A stretch of DNA of 64,000 nucleotides from contig JAQFVV010000018.1 in NCBI GenBank assembly GCA_028023455.1, positions 4,985,800 to 5,049,799 on the forward strand. Direction: 5' to 3'. The stretch comes from Epiperipatus broadwayi (taxonomy: Eukaryota > Onychophora > Udeonychophora > Euonychophora > Peripatidae). Position 1 is the stretch's first letter, and the number at the start of each line of letters is the position of its first letter. The notes under the pieces are model-generated. The model was not told the origin of the DNA, searched no databases, and saw nothing but the letters and a program-made list of their open reading frames with translations. Of this stretch, positions 12,569-24,794 are shown piece by piece. A program made the translations under genes and the position numbers.

Positions 12569-12904
12569 AATGTTAATTCCTAATTCCTTTTTGTGGATTC
12601 AAATTCATCCTATTATTTTTTATCAAAATCAACAAGATTTCATTTTCAAAATGATTTGAAATAAGCGAAACTAAAAAAATTTTGAAATGCCTTTTTATTT
12701 ATGAACTGTGTATTTTCTCTATCTGTCTTATAATTTGTATGTGTAAGTGCACATACACATGTGTTATTCTTTAAATCTACTTATGTAGCATTTACACTGC
12801 TGCTATTAGGGTTATAATATGTATCGCTGTTATAAAATTAAAATTTGACTGATATATGTACTATTTATACAAATCCTTGTTTTTATCTTTAGAAACAAAA
12901 TGCA

Positions 12905-13003
12905 CTTCTCTTTTTTTTTCTTCATGTGTCAAAGCATTGGCCGGAAGTGAACCTGGGACAACTGTTTGTAAGGCAACTGTGCTGACCACTTGGCTACCAA
13001 TGC
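12905..13003 (-). mobile_element. tRNA-derived SINE, copy 2
   Basis: On the minus strand, TAGCCAAGTGG (12986-12996) is a good A box and GGTTCACTTCC (12943-12953) a 10-of-11 match to the B box. Possible acceptor-stem halves GAGCATT and AATGCTT lie at the two ends. The head is followed by TTTGACACATGAAG and a poly-A run. It shares its 3' junction with copy 1. Any frame crossing this stretch on the other strand is an artefact. Confidence 0.65.
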
Positions 13004-13059
13004 TCTTCTTTTTATGCAATATTATATATAATTGGGTGGTTAATTACTTAAAAGATCAT

Positions 13060-13190
13060 GTGAAAATTGATTTCCAGTAATGATTAGATTACAATTTTAC
13101 TATATTGTATTTTCTTGATAAAATTAACTTTCATATATTTTGCTTTTTCTACTATTGATCATATATACTTGCAGTTTATTATTGACTTGA
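13060..13190. repeat. Stray copy of the 8.7-kb palindrome core
   Basis: This matches 8690-8800: GATTACAATTT, TATATTGTATTTTCTTGA, CTACTATTGATCATATAT and TGCAGTTTATTATTG line up in order with moderate divergence. Confidence 0.6.
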
Positions 13191-13319
13191 TATGCTGTCA
13201 TGTCATTCACAAATCATGAATACTTTTTTAAAACCCATTTAATAATATAATGTGGAGAGTAAAAAACATTAATATGCTATCTAATTAATTTTTAGCCTTC
13301 ATTATTTATGATTATGTCT

Positions 13320-13799
13320 GATTGCTAAATATTTGATAGTATGTTTTAGTTAATTAAGTAAATTTAACTTTCAAAAATTTACATTTCAAATAAACTTTAT
13401 TATTAGAGTATGAATTATGCAGTACATTTTAAAAATAGGTTCATTGGTGTTTTCTTATTCAAAGAGAGTCAACTGCTTTAATAACATGATCTCTATTCTC
13501 TATGAGGTGTGAAAACAATGGTTCAGTTCATTCCATGAGGGATTATAATGATGTTTGGATGCTGTGATCATTTTTAATGAAGTTGTAAATAATAACTCCA
13601 CTTTCTTTATTAATGTCAATTTATTTACGTGGCAAAAGATGGCTATATTTAAAGCATAAATAGTTCATTGGTAGCTAGAAGTTAATAAAGAATGTATATT
13701 AGATATTATAAAAATATGTGAGATCTTTAACAACTTATTTTTGAAAGTTAAATTTATTTAATTAAATAAATAAAATGTACTATCAAATATTTAGCAATC
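13320..13799. repeat. 480-bp fold-back with about 60-bp arms
   Basis: GATTGCTAAATATTTGATAG at the left end is repeated inverted at the right end. The arms continue inward through TTAATTAAGTAAATTTAACT and AGTTAAATTTATTTAATTAA. There is no frame inside and no clear target duplication. Confidence 0.55.
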
Positions 13800-13847
13800 A
13801 TTTCACTGCCAGACTAAATACGTAAGTATCAATTTTAATTACTCTAT

Positions 13848-15798
13848 TGTAACCAGTTGGATTACTTAGTACACACTAATATAGTGTGTGTGCATAAATA
13901 TATATGTAAAATAAATGAAAAGTAGAAATAAACACAGAATAAATTTTTGTAGATATTTTTCTATATTTCTTAAAATAAAATAATGATAAGTAAAGAGTTA
14001 AATAACTCTGGGATTAAAATAATATTTTATTGTAAAATTAAATATTTTAAAAAGGTTGGATAAATATTATTATTATTCTGATTGTGAAATGTAAAAGCAC
14101 AATACTTGTTTTTGAAATTTTTTTAATTAATTAAAACATGTATGTTTTCAAAGGGATTACAGAGATAAAAATAAACACTCTGTTTTCAATCAAGGTGTTA
14201 TTATCACCTTAGATTATTTTATAAAAGAGCTGATAACAAATTTAGCTCCAGTCTGGGTAATGATTTTTGAAGAGAATAGTCTGAATTGTAGTTTTTGTAA
14301 GAGCTGAACAGAACAGCTTGGCTACTAAGACTTTTTGAGTAAGTGGCAGAAATTAGCTGACCAAAATGGATAGCTGCAGTTTGTTGTTAGCTGAAGTAGA
14401 GAGTTGGCAGAATAGTTACCATAAACTGATGTAACTGAAGGCAAGATAGTAGACTGTTTTCCTTAGCAGGAGTTTGAATTTACATGGAGAAAAATGACCC
14501 ATTTCTTTGTGCTGAAATTCATAGCCTTAGAGAGGATGGTTGCTTGCCTAAAATCTATCAAACCAAGACAGCTGCTTGCCTGAAATAATCCTAGATAAAA
14601 AGAGACCAACTACAAATCAAGATTTTACTTTGATTGCATGCTTTTACCTGATGATGACAACAAACATGGATTATATTTTTCTAATGGATCAAAAGAACCA
14701 GCTTGCTAAATAAATAATTATATAGATGCTGACTATCTAAAGGCAGAGGAGCCCAGATAAACATATATACAGCTGTGGTGAGTAGAGTTATATATAATAA
14801 TGAAATTTTAAATAATTTCTTTAGTAAAATGACATTTTAAAAGTGATGACTGAATTTGTACTTTTCATGTTTATGGTGGGTGTATAGTTGAGCAGAACTG
14901 CCTGGATGCAGTGTGTTCATGATGCTCCAAAGTATAGGCTTGGCACTGTCTAGACCTAGATGTTGAGCTCCCAGGGTAGTCCAGTGGTGTATATGTAGGC
15001 CTCTTGAATAGGTCTTGGTCTCATGAATAGACCTCATCTAAAGCCCCTAAGACTCACAGGAGATGAGCAGGGCTGGCTCAGTGCCTGATATTTTTTTTTG
15101 GATACTATTTCTTGTGGATGATCTATCTAGGTACTTAGAAGAGACAGTGCTTAAAAATGAGGTATTTTCTCATGACATCATGGGGCATTGTGTACTTAGT
15201 CCATACTTGGCTATCTACATATCATGGCATGAAGAGCTGCAGTTCACATATTCACTTTTCCTCTCCCACCTTGCCTACTTCATCAGCATTAACTAATCAA
15301 ACAGAAAGTCATTTTGAAATTTATATTTTTTTAATTCTATAAAATGATTTATCTTTCATTTATTGAAAAAAAAAGAGAAAGACATTTTAAATCAACAATC
15401 ATCTGTCAAAAATTTAATAGTACTTGTTTCAAGAAAAAAAACTACTTAGCAAAGAGAATTAAATTGCAAGAATAATCTGTAATTATTTTATTGTGATAAA
15501 TACTAATGTTATGTAGATAAATTAATATATTGTATGTCTGTGCAAATTATATATATATGCATTTCAATAAACCTACTATGTAAAATGTATTTCATTTAAC
15601 TGAAACTTTAATTATTTATTGTATTTTTATATAATTTAAGATTTTGATAATTATTTTGTAGCAAGTCAAATAGGTTATTTCATGCACACACATGTATATG
15701 TGTGTATGTTGTCAATTATAACACACGTAAATTTTAATCATTTTTTGTTGTTATTGAATGTCAATTGAAATAGATTAATTGTATAATAGAATATATAT
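13848..15798 (+). repeat. Y repeat, copy B (no LTRs attached)
   Basis: A full-length match to the internal segment 34286-36337 of the composite LTR element, from TGTAACCAGTTGGATTA to ATTGTATAATAGAATATATA. Neither flank matches the LTR or the upstream internal part. A 77-codon frame beginning MSRAGSVPD (15063) recurs in the copies at 27263 and 35502. It shows no domain, and a second overlapping frame is equally preserved, so it looks like repeat sequence rather than a gene. The (TA)n tract that is long in the other copies is only about 10 bp here. Confidence 0.75.
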
Positions 15799-17159
15799 TG
15801 TACCTAAGTGAAGTTTCACTTGATTCCAATAGGTGCCTGAGGTTATCTTAGCTTAACCTTTTGTTTGAAATTTTTTGATTTTTAAAAAAATAATAATAAT
15901 AATAAATAGTTTTAACTTAGTTAATGAGTAAAATAGGACAATCTTATGTATTATAATAATTATTAAATATTTAGGGTATTATGTCTAAATGTTTCAATAG
16001 TATATGTGAGTTAGTTTGATAAGGGATATCAGACAATAATTTGAATTAAAGGAAATATCAGAAATAGTTGTGAGTTGATAAATAATATTAAATGTATTTT
16101 AAAATAACTATTGAGTAATTCATTTTAATGTCTAAATTATCATAATTAGATATTGTAGATGAATTGGAATAAATAGTATTAAGTAATAAGTTTAAATATA
16201 ATCTGTAAATTTTTATTAAAACAATGTCAAAATATTTAAGATGTAATTTAGTTTAGTGTTTCACTTATAAAAATTATTTTGAATTAAATATTCATTAATA
16301 TTTTTATTTTGTAGTTTTAAATATAACTTTTAAACAATGAGTGTGAGATCGTGTTTATAGGTTACCCATATATGAAAATATGTATGTGCATGCAAGAAAG
16401 AGATGTAAACATAAGAATAAAAGAATAATTTAGTTCCAATATTAATTTTAAAAAAAATGAATGAATAAAATATTAAAAGTGAATATTTAAAAGTTTAGAG
16501 GGATAGCTTTAAATTTTATATTTATTGTTATTGTGTTTTATAAAATGTTGTTTAAGAATATTACATAATATTTGTTAACAATGAACTTTTGACTTTGCAG
16601 CTGTTGAGTCATGTGGTTTGGTATAATAAGATCAATTACGTCAGTAAATTGATTTCACAGCTGAACTGTCAAGAATGTTAAAGTTTAATAAAAATATTTT
16701 CATTGGATTTCAAGTCAATTGACATATAAAAGTGGGAGTATTAAAGATTATCAGATATAAATACTAATCCAGGATTCATTCTGGGGCTTGTTTTATGTTG
16801 TTTCTACATGTGGTTGAATCCTGAAATTTTCTTTAATAAAAGTTGTAATTTTTTTAAGACTTTATTATTTAAAAAGTAAAAGTATTTTTTTTAAAACAAC
16901 TATTAACCCTTAAACCACTAATTATATTATTGGTTGTATGAGGTAAAAATCAAATCTTTTAATTGGCCAACTCACAAACTGAAGACAAAGCCTATTGTTA
17001 AAACATATTTGCCTATAATATTAAATTCAACTCAGATACGTTTATAAAAAGTATATTACTAATTTTTCAGGTTATGAAAGAGAATAAAAGTTCTTACAAA
17101 AATAAATTGCTATTTATTTATTATAAAATATATTCAATTTTGGCAAATATAAAGTGAAT
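15799..17159. other. No gene recognised
   Basis: Very AT-rich DNA with short frames only. I see no boundary, arm or RNA structure. Confidence 0.5.
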
Positions 17160-17690
17160 GTCTAAACAAAAAAGTGCTGACGCAAACGCTTTTTTTCAAT
17201 TTTACGATATGGAAAAGTAAAGATTTCTTTTTGCTAAATCTTAAATATTTTTACTAAAATCTTCAATATTTTTCGAAAATAATTTTGTTTTTTTGGTATA
17301 TTTTTTAAAAAACTAGTTTAATTTCTCAAATTATATTTTTTTAATACTTAAATTGCATTCGAAATGAAAATCTCAGTGTTTTTCTTTATTTTCTTTGATC
17401 AGGCGTTTTCTTTGTTCTTTCCAGTCAATCAGAATGTCTTTTTCGGCTGAGAGCCGGCTGACAGCGAATCACCGATAAGGTTCTTTCTTTGTTTAGTTTA
17501 AAATGCAGTTTTTTTGATTTTTTACTTGTAAAATAATTTGGAAGAGGGCACCATCTTACAGAACTTTTAAAAACCTAATCAATAACTGTCAAACGAATAT
17601 TCTAGCATAAGAACTAGCAGAGTTAGAGTGATGTCAGATGTCGACGAGATGCCTCATAAGAGGCGGTTGAAGAATTAAAAATTGTCTTGA
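17160..17690 (+). other. CpG-retaining patch with weak exon or promoter signals
   Basis: This stretch carries roughly a dozen CpGs, while most neighbouring repeats have almost none. Within it a strong pyrimidine tract plus acceptor (TTTGTTCTTTCCAG, ending 17424) precedes a short open stretch ending near a weak donor-like site at 17480. Separately, an ATG at 17631 opens a 15-codon frame (MSDVDEMPHKRRLKN). Neither alone is a gene. The patch could be an unmethylated promoter or first exon of a host gene. No TATA box or donor consensus supports that firmly. Confidence 0.25.
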
Positions 17691-19769
17691 AGTCATGGAT
17701 GTGTGAATTTAAAAGTAATCATTTTCTGATATTCAAATTTCAATTGGAACATGAAATTATAGTAAAAAAATGTTTGGAGGAAATTTAGCGTCTCTTGTCT
17801 CATGTGCATTTAATCCGTTTGTTTTTCTTCATTTAAAAGTGAAAGTAAAATTAAAGTATAAATTATTAATTATTTTTATGGCTAAACAATCTTTTGCACT
17901 GAACTATTTTAACTGTAGGATACTTAGTATTTATTCTATTAAATTAAAAATATATGTGAGAAAGAAATTAAAAGACATTGATAATTTTAAAAAAAAAACA
18001 TTATAATGAAAATGAGTCAGCTTCCTCGTAAATTAGAATTGACTTTAAATTTAATACTTCATTAATAATACCTGATATCTACATTTAAATATGCTCTTAC
18101 CAGAATAATGTTTATTTCTCAAAATAAATTTAGAAAAGAAAATATATTACATTAAGTTAAAAAAGAATGAACTTTATTTGCTAAGCATTCTATAATTGAA
18201 TTATAGACTTTCCTAGTGTCTAACTTTAAAATTTATTGTATATGAGATAGTAATTATCTTATTCTGGAAATTGTTGATAAAAAATGTTTAAGCTACATTT
18301 AATTAAGGATGAACTTACAAATAACGATTAACTAAAAGGTTATCATTTATACCTTGACCTGAAATGGAAATAATTCGTGTTAGCTAAATGTAAATAGAGG
18401 AAAATATGTATTTTAAAATAATAATTCTCATTTATATCCAGCAGTAGGAAAAAGAAGTTATTTAGAAACAAAACTTCAAAATAATCTACAAATATTATTA
18501 ATGAACTCGTATCTATCAAATACATAATAAATTGTTATATTTGCCATTATTTATAAGTAACTTTGTGACAGGTAATCTTAGTTAATAAACTGAGGAATGT
18601 CTTTAATTATAAAAGAAGTCTACTCTTGTGTTTAAAGTAGTAAAAGGAAATTTGTTTTAAAATAAAACACATCTTAAAATATTATATAAAAAATATTTTT
18701 TTTAAAAAAAGCTGTATTTAAAAAATGCATTTGCCTAAAAGAGAATAATGAAATTTAAATAAAGCTATATATTATTATTCTGCATTTGAACCCGGGATTC
18801 AATTAAAATGTACTCAGCTGAAGAATTTATTTTTCCAATACCTTATGCTTATTCTTATTATTTAAATATTTAAAATTATCTTTAAATATAAAAGAAAGTG
18901 AAAGTATTATCTTAAAGAACTATTGAACATTTTTGTTTTGGAAATCATTTCCATGTTTTATAAATGTTTTGACTGAAGCTTCGAACTTGGATAGATAAAT
19001 TAGCCTGAATAAATTATCTACATATTTTAAATGGAAAAACCATTACGGAGCTGAAATATGAACTTGAGTTACTGTATTATTATTTTTATTGTCTGTTTTA
19101 TTGGTTTTTAAAAAAAATGAAACCATAAAAATATTTATGCTATATATATTTTGTGTAACACTTTGTGCATAAATATACAGGTAAACTAGGGTTACAATTT
19201 TAAAACTTAATGGGTTTATTAGAATGAGCAAATATTTTGCCATTCTCAAGTAAATTTATTTTATTTATTAAGCATTTCACAAGTTAGTTCTATTTGATAA
19301 TTTCATTTACAGAGAATTAAATATCACAGTCTTAGTTTATTATAGGTGGGGTGTTTCACTCAGTTTTATTTTAAACCAACCAAAGAAGTTTATCAGAGAG
19401 TATCCATTCATTTGTTTTATGAATGTTACATTAATAATACCTGCAAATATTATTTTATATGCATTGAGAATTAATATTCTCGCATTTAATTTGCAATTTT
19501 TAAAAGTCCACTATTCACTATATTTTAGTATTGAATATTTTATTATGTGTGCATTGTGCCTTGCCTATAATTTTATATGCATTTAATTTTAAAGTATTCT
19601 CATTGTAGTCATTTGACACAGTTTGCTTTGTTGGTTCAAACATTGAATATACATTTTGTATTTTTAAACTTCTTAGGAATAATTTAGTTAATTCAGGTGA
19701 AGTCTATATCTTGTCATTAGTTAGTATTTGTTAGCCTCCTACAGTTAGGCTTAGTTAATAATTTTGAGT
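17691..19769. other. No gene recognised
   Basis: AT-rich, low-complexity DNA. The longest frame (17770-18006) is lysine- and phenylalanine-rich, as expected from AT bias, with no domain. Confidence 0.5.
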
Positions 19770-19778
19770 ATGCTTTAT

Positions 19779-21187
19779 TAAAAGAAGCAGGTGAAAAAAT
19801 AGAAACAATTTTAGCAGTTACATACCAAATGTTTAAATGATAAAGATGTACCGGAAGATTGGAAGAATGCAGTAATAATATTAATATTTAAAAAAGGTGA
19901 TAAAGAAGATATTAGAAATTACAGACCTATCAGCCTTTTATCAGTTTTATATAAAATTTTTACCAAGATAATTACAACTCGTCTACAGAGAACTTTGGAT
20001 TTCCACCAACCAAGAGAACAAGCTGGATTTAAAAGTGGTTTTAGTACAATAGATCATATCCAGGTATTGAGAGAAGTCATAGAAAGGACAAATGAATATG
20101 AGTTGTCATTATGTTTTGGATTTGTAGATTATGAAAAGGTATTCGATTCTATACACATTTCTTCAGTGATTAAAGCATTGGATCATCAAGGTATAGATCC
20201 AGGATATTGTCATATTTTAAAGAATATTTATAAAAATGCAACAGCAACAATTAGATTACATAATGATACTGGAAAGTTAACATTGAGAAAGGTGTAAGAC
20301 AAGGTGACTCCATATCTCCAAAACTCTTTACAGCAGTGCTGCAAGAAGTATTTTTTGGATTAAAATGGGAAACTAAAGGAGTGAAAGTAAATGGAGAGTA
20401 TTTAAGTCATTTAGATTTCGCAGATGATGTAGTTGTTTTTAAAAATAATACTTCAGAGCTGCAGGAAATGTTGCAGGAGTTAGCAGATGGAAGTAGAAAA
20501 GTAGGACTAAAGATAAATGTTAAAAAGACTAAAGTAATGTTTAATCGATTTGCTCAAAATATGAAAATAAAGATTGATTATGAAGAATTAGAAGTTAACA
20601 GTTACAAATACCTTGGTCAGATTATTAATACAGATGGAAACATAATGGAGGAAATTAATCATAGAATTAAACTTGGTTGGAGTGCTTTTGGTAAAAATAA
20701 CTTGATACTAAAAGGAAATATGCCTATGTGTTTGAAAAGGATGGTTTTTAACATTATGTGTTTTACCAGTTCTTACTTATGGATCTGAGACTTGGACACT
20801 TAATAGAAGAGCAATACAGAGACTTCAGACCACTCAAAGGAGTATGGAGAGATGTATGTTGAAAGTAACAAGAAGAGATCGAAAATGCAATGTATGGGTA
20901 AGACAACAAACAGGTGTTACTGACCTTATTGAAAAAATTAAAAGATTGAAATGGAGTTGGGCTGGACATATTGCTAGAAGAGATGATAATAGATGGACAA
21001 TTGAAATTTTAAACTGGATTCCAAGAGATTGTAAAAGACCCAGAAAGAGACCACATGTGAGATGGATGGATGAAATAAGAAAATGTGCAGGGGTATTGTG
21101 GAGAAGAGAAGCTAAAGATCGGAGAAGATGGATTAAACTTGGAGAGACCTTCATCCTGCAGTAGATTGATAATGTTTGATGATGATG
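19779..21187 (+). pseudogene. 5'-truncated RTE retrotransposon, copy 3
   Basis: This corresponds to the C-terminal half of the intact RTE protein at 43.8 kb, starting near its residue 518 (KEAGE) and running through reverse transcriptase to the end. Visible motifs are NYRPISLL, a motif A block with valine for alanine (VDYEKVFDS), RQGDSISPKLF, FADD and the C-terminal WAGHIARRDDNRW block. Reading is broken by a 2-base deletion near 19818, a 1-base deletion near 20276, a 1-base insertion near 20755, and TAG for Trp near the C-terminus (21162). A 9-bp target duplication ATGCTTTAT flanks it (19770-19778 and 21188-21196), and the 3' end carries GAT repeats. Truncation with a duplication is normal target-primed reverse transcription. 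Confidence 0.9.
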
Positions 21188-21196
21188 ATGCTTTAT

Positions 21197-23459
21197 AAAG
21201 TAGACAAAGTCCTCCATCCTTATTGTATTGTATTTACATGAATTGATAGTGCTTGTGCCCATAGAGGGTTATTGTATTGTATTTTTCAGTGATGATGATC
21301 ACATTTATAAGCATTGGAAATACCATGAGAGAGGATCATGATTTCCTGGTGTGTCTTTCCTGTTCCTAGATGTACTGTAGACAAGGTCCAGGCATCTTAG
21401 TTTCTGCCTCAAAGTTAGGTATTTTTGAAAGCCACCACATTCTTTTCCAGCTCTGAGGAGCCTATTTATTTATATATTTTAGCCTATTATTCATGATGAC
21501 TTAATGCTAATTACACCACAGTATGTGATGTTGCATTTGTTTTAGATTAGTGGTGACAAGGCATGTGTGTTTGAGGAACTTTATTTCTTCAGGTAGTAAT
21601 AGCTATTTTTAATGCTTATAGGTATATCAATGTTTGAATTGTGTTGATATGATAGTTTTATTATCCACAAGCTAACCAACAATAAGTTTTATTTATTTTT
21701 AAGTATGTTACATATATGCATATGGTATAAGTGGCAATTCACACATACTAATTCTAATATTTTCATCCAGAGTTTCGCCGCTGTATTTGTAAGTCTGTTT
21801 CATTTTTTTAATTTTAAAACATTGAGGGTAATAATTTTATGTGGACTAAATTTATTTAAAAGAGTATAACTGATCTCTGATGAGTGAATGCCCCATACAT
21901 CTAATTTAGTTTAATTTTAAAATTAGCTTAGTTTGATTTAAATATATCACTAGCTATAATATTAGTTATGTCAATGTAACTACTGATGATATTTTTCAAA
22001 AATATGCTGAATATGGTTATTCCAGCTTAGTGTTTGTTAAGCTCAGGATTATAAAGTTAAGCTTAGGGTTTTAAATACAAACCTAGTTGTGTGTGTTATT
22101 CTGATTACTAGCTGACACCATAGTGTTATGAATTATTTTAATTAAAATTAGAAGTGTTCTTATTAAATACAGACATTATAATTAAAGTTCAAGATTTTAA
22201 AATCACTAATTGTTTAAAAGAGATTAAAATTCAGTATTGAATAGCCTTTGCCTGCTATTATGTATAATTATATTATTTTATTAGTTTATTTATTAGAATA
22301 AACAATGTAAAAGATTTGTAAGAAGGATACTCAAAAACAGTAGCTAAAAAAGTTGTGTACTAATGTAAACCAAGTAAAGTTTTCAAAAGTCAAAATGCTT
22401 GTATTAGGTCCCAGTGCTATATTGGCAATGCTTGTATTCCATTTAAATTATAAACACTTTCTTACTGTTCTTAATAAATTAAATTATTATTATTTCAAAA
22501 AGTTTGTTTTTGTTGTTTTACTTTTATATGAAAATATTATTGTCTTGCATTCCAAGTTCACAAAATCTTAAATTTCCAAAGTTTATTAAATCATCAATTC
22601 AAAAGTTCCAAATATATCATAAAGTTAATTAAATATATTTGATATTGGTTTTAAAATTATAAAGCCATGCTAAAGTAAGTGATTCTCAGATTGAATCACA
22701 ATAACAGATAATTACATTATAGTAGATACTTAATTAAATGCTTAGTTAGAAGTTTATTTTTAAATTATCAGTATATCTTCTCAGACTAAAGATTATGCAA
22801 TATTAGTACTTCAGAAGAATATTTTTAGTTACTATTATATTAAAAGCTGCACATTATCTTATATTAACTGCACATTGTCTTTCATTAATTTAAACCTTAT
22901 ATGTCCAAAGAATTTTAATCCATCTGTATTTGAGGTCTTGAGTAGGTTATCTGGGAGTATGGGAAAGGCATAAAAAGTACCCTTGCTCTTTTCTTTGCTC
23001 GAGTAATGTCTTGGATAATAGGCCATTATTAGTTTAAATTTAAATTAATTCATTAAATTTTTTAATTAATATTTGTTTTGTTTATTATTCTAAGATTGAA
23101 CCATAAGGTAGTTATTTTTGGTTGGCCAAGATATTACTCATTTGTTTATTAAACCCAGCAAATATTTAGTAGGCAACTTAAACTTTAATTTTGCACAAGA
23201 GTTTTTGTTTTAGAATCCCTGAGGTTATTTATTCTTGTTGCCTTGTTAGATATAATTTAAGAAAATAATATTTTCCAATCAAAGTATCACTTATTCTTAT
23301 TCAGAGTGTGTGTGATCTGTTGGTAGGCCTATTCTAATAACTAGTAATTAATGATTTTAAAGAATCTTTTGTATGGTTTAGTCATAGATTATTAATATGC
23401 CATAATGGTTATAGTTGCATTAGTATTGTATTTGGTCTCTATCTGATTGTACATCTCTG
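21197..23459. other. No gene recognised
   Basis: AT-rich DNA. The segment just after the RTE (21200-21450) contains GTATTGTATTT twice and TGATGATGATCACAT, resembling words in the LTR element, but I could not establish a full alignment. Confidence 0.45.
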
Positions 23460-23930
23460 AATCATCATCATCTCTTTTCTTAAATTCTATTGTAACCTCA
23501 CTGAGCCGAGTCATTAAGAGTCTCTCATTTCAGTTCTTTTTATATCATTTCTCATCTTTCTTTCACATCTCTTCTATCATCTCATCCATTTAAAATCATT
23601 TCATTTCTTCTTCTCATTCCATCTCACTCCACCATGTATCATTTCTATTTCTTTCATTTTTTTTCATATTTTATTCTCTCTCTATTCCATTATCATCTTT
23701 CTCTCTAATTCCATTTCTAATCTTTTGTTTTCCCTTCTTTTTTTTTCTTTTCCTTTTCTTCTCTCTCTTTCTTTTTTTTTCTTTCTCTCTAATTCCATTT
23801 CTAATTTTTTCTTTTACCTTCTTTTCTTTTCCTTTACTCTCTCTCTCTCTTCTCTCTTCCTCATTTTCATTCTCTCTTTTTTTTCTTTTCTTTTTCTTTT
23901 TCTTCCACACCCCCCTCTCATCTTTCCTTT
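23460..23930. repeat. 470-bp polypyrimidine tract
   Basis: The plus strand is almost entirely T and C, with blocks such as CTCTCTAATTCCATTTCTAA occurring twice about 90 bp apart (23701 and 23786). Long frames on both strands here come from this bias and are not genes. It ends just left of the first LTR. Confidence 0.9.
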
Positions 23931-24398
23931 TGGTTACAATATGTAAACCATAGTAATAACATAAATTGTAACTTGTAATTTTGTAAATTAATGTGACAAT
24001 TCAAATTTTGAATAGTAATTATGTAAATCACAAATGTAATAATTATTATGTTTAATTGAAATGTCTTCTTCATATATTATAAAACGCATGTCTGTGTATG
24101 GATATATATATATATATATATATCCATACACTCTTCATATCTATCATCACAATATATATATATGCATTTATAGAAACTAATTATGAAATAATGCAGTTAA
24201 TGTAATAATTTGAATTTTGTAGTAATCTTGTAAATTTATCATTCAAAATCAGAACCCTTAACCTATAAGACCTTAAATGTCATTTTTTTATTGTTATTAA
24301 TAAACTTATTTAATTGTTAAAAATTGTTTCCATCATCTCTTGGTCACATACAGTAATAGAGCTTATGTTCTCTGAGATAGATTTGTGTATAGGATGAA

Positions 24399-24406
24399 TA
24401 TATAAA
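24399..24406 (+). promoter_or_regulatory. TATA box in LTR 1
   Basis: TATATAAA in the context GATGAATATATAAATGGGG. It is conserved at the matching place in LTR 2 (32620) and LTR 3 (36731), about 740 bp before each LTR end, as expected for an LTR promoter. Activity is inferred. Confidence 0.45.
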
Positions 24407-24701
24407 TGGGGATGTATATATCAGTGCTTTTGGGGCATTGAGTGATGATCAATCATCATCATCCTTGTTGGCACAAAAGAGAATACTATTTAAAGCCCAT
24501 GCACTATATTTTATTTTAGTTTAGCCTTATTAGGAGTTATGTTTATAGTTGGCCAGTACAAGTGGCCAGAGCATTGATGATGATTAGCATGTTTTAAATG
24601 TCCCAGCATTATTGTTTCAATTTCTGATTGTTGTGTATTTTAATTGATGGGAAATAAGCTGGTGCATCCAAGTAATGTTTAAATAATTGCCCAAGGTGGC
24701 A

Positions 24702-24794
24702 AAGGCTCAATAGTTAGCCTAAGTCTACAGAAGACCCATTTCAAATCCAGTCACAAGGTTGTCTGTTGATTTATATTTTTTATGGTTCAAATCC
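24702..24794 (+). promoter_or_regulatory. tRNA-like module with B boxes inside LTR 1
   Basis: AGGCTCAATAGTTAGC resembles a tRNA D arm or A box. It is followed by a small hairpin (GTCT...AGAC) and TTTCAAATCCAG. About 46 bp on comes GGTTCAAATCC, an exact fit to the B-box consensus. The two B-box regions are tandem duplicates (TTCAAATCCAG, CACAAG, TCTGTTGATTT). The same module is in LTR 2 (32923-33015), LTR 3 (around 37034-37125) and, decayed, in the old minus-strand copy near 41.7 kb. A SINE captured by the LTR is the simplest reading. Confidence 0.45.

Noticed and set aside
12856-13080. 74-codon plus-strand frame
   Set aside because: It runs antisense through the tRNA-derived SINE and its tail.
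15063-15296. 77-codon frame MSRAGSVPD..., conserved at 15063, 27263 and 35502
   Set aside because: It is part of the Y repeat; an overlapping frame is equally preserved, no domain is visible, and the oldest copies do not keep it. Conservation follows from repeat age, not selection.
23671-23946. Overlapping frames on both strands, Lys/Glu-rich and Phe/Leu/Ser-rich
   Set aside because: Translations of the polypyrimidine tract.
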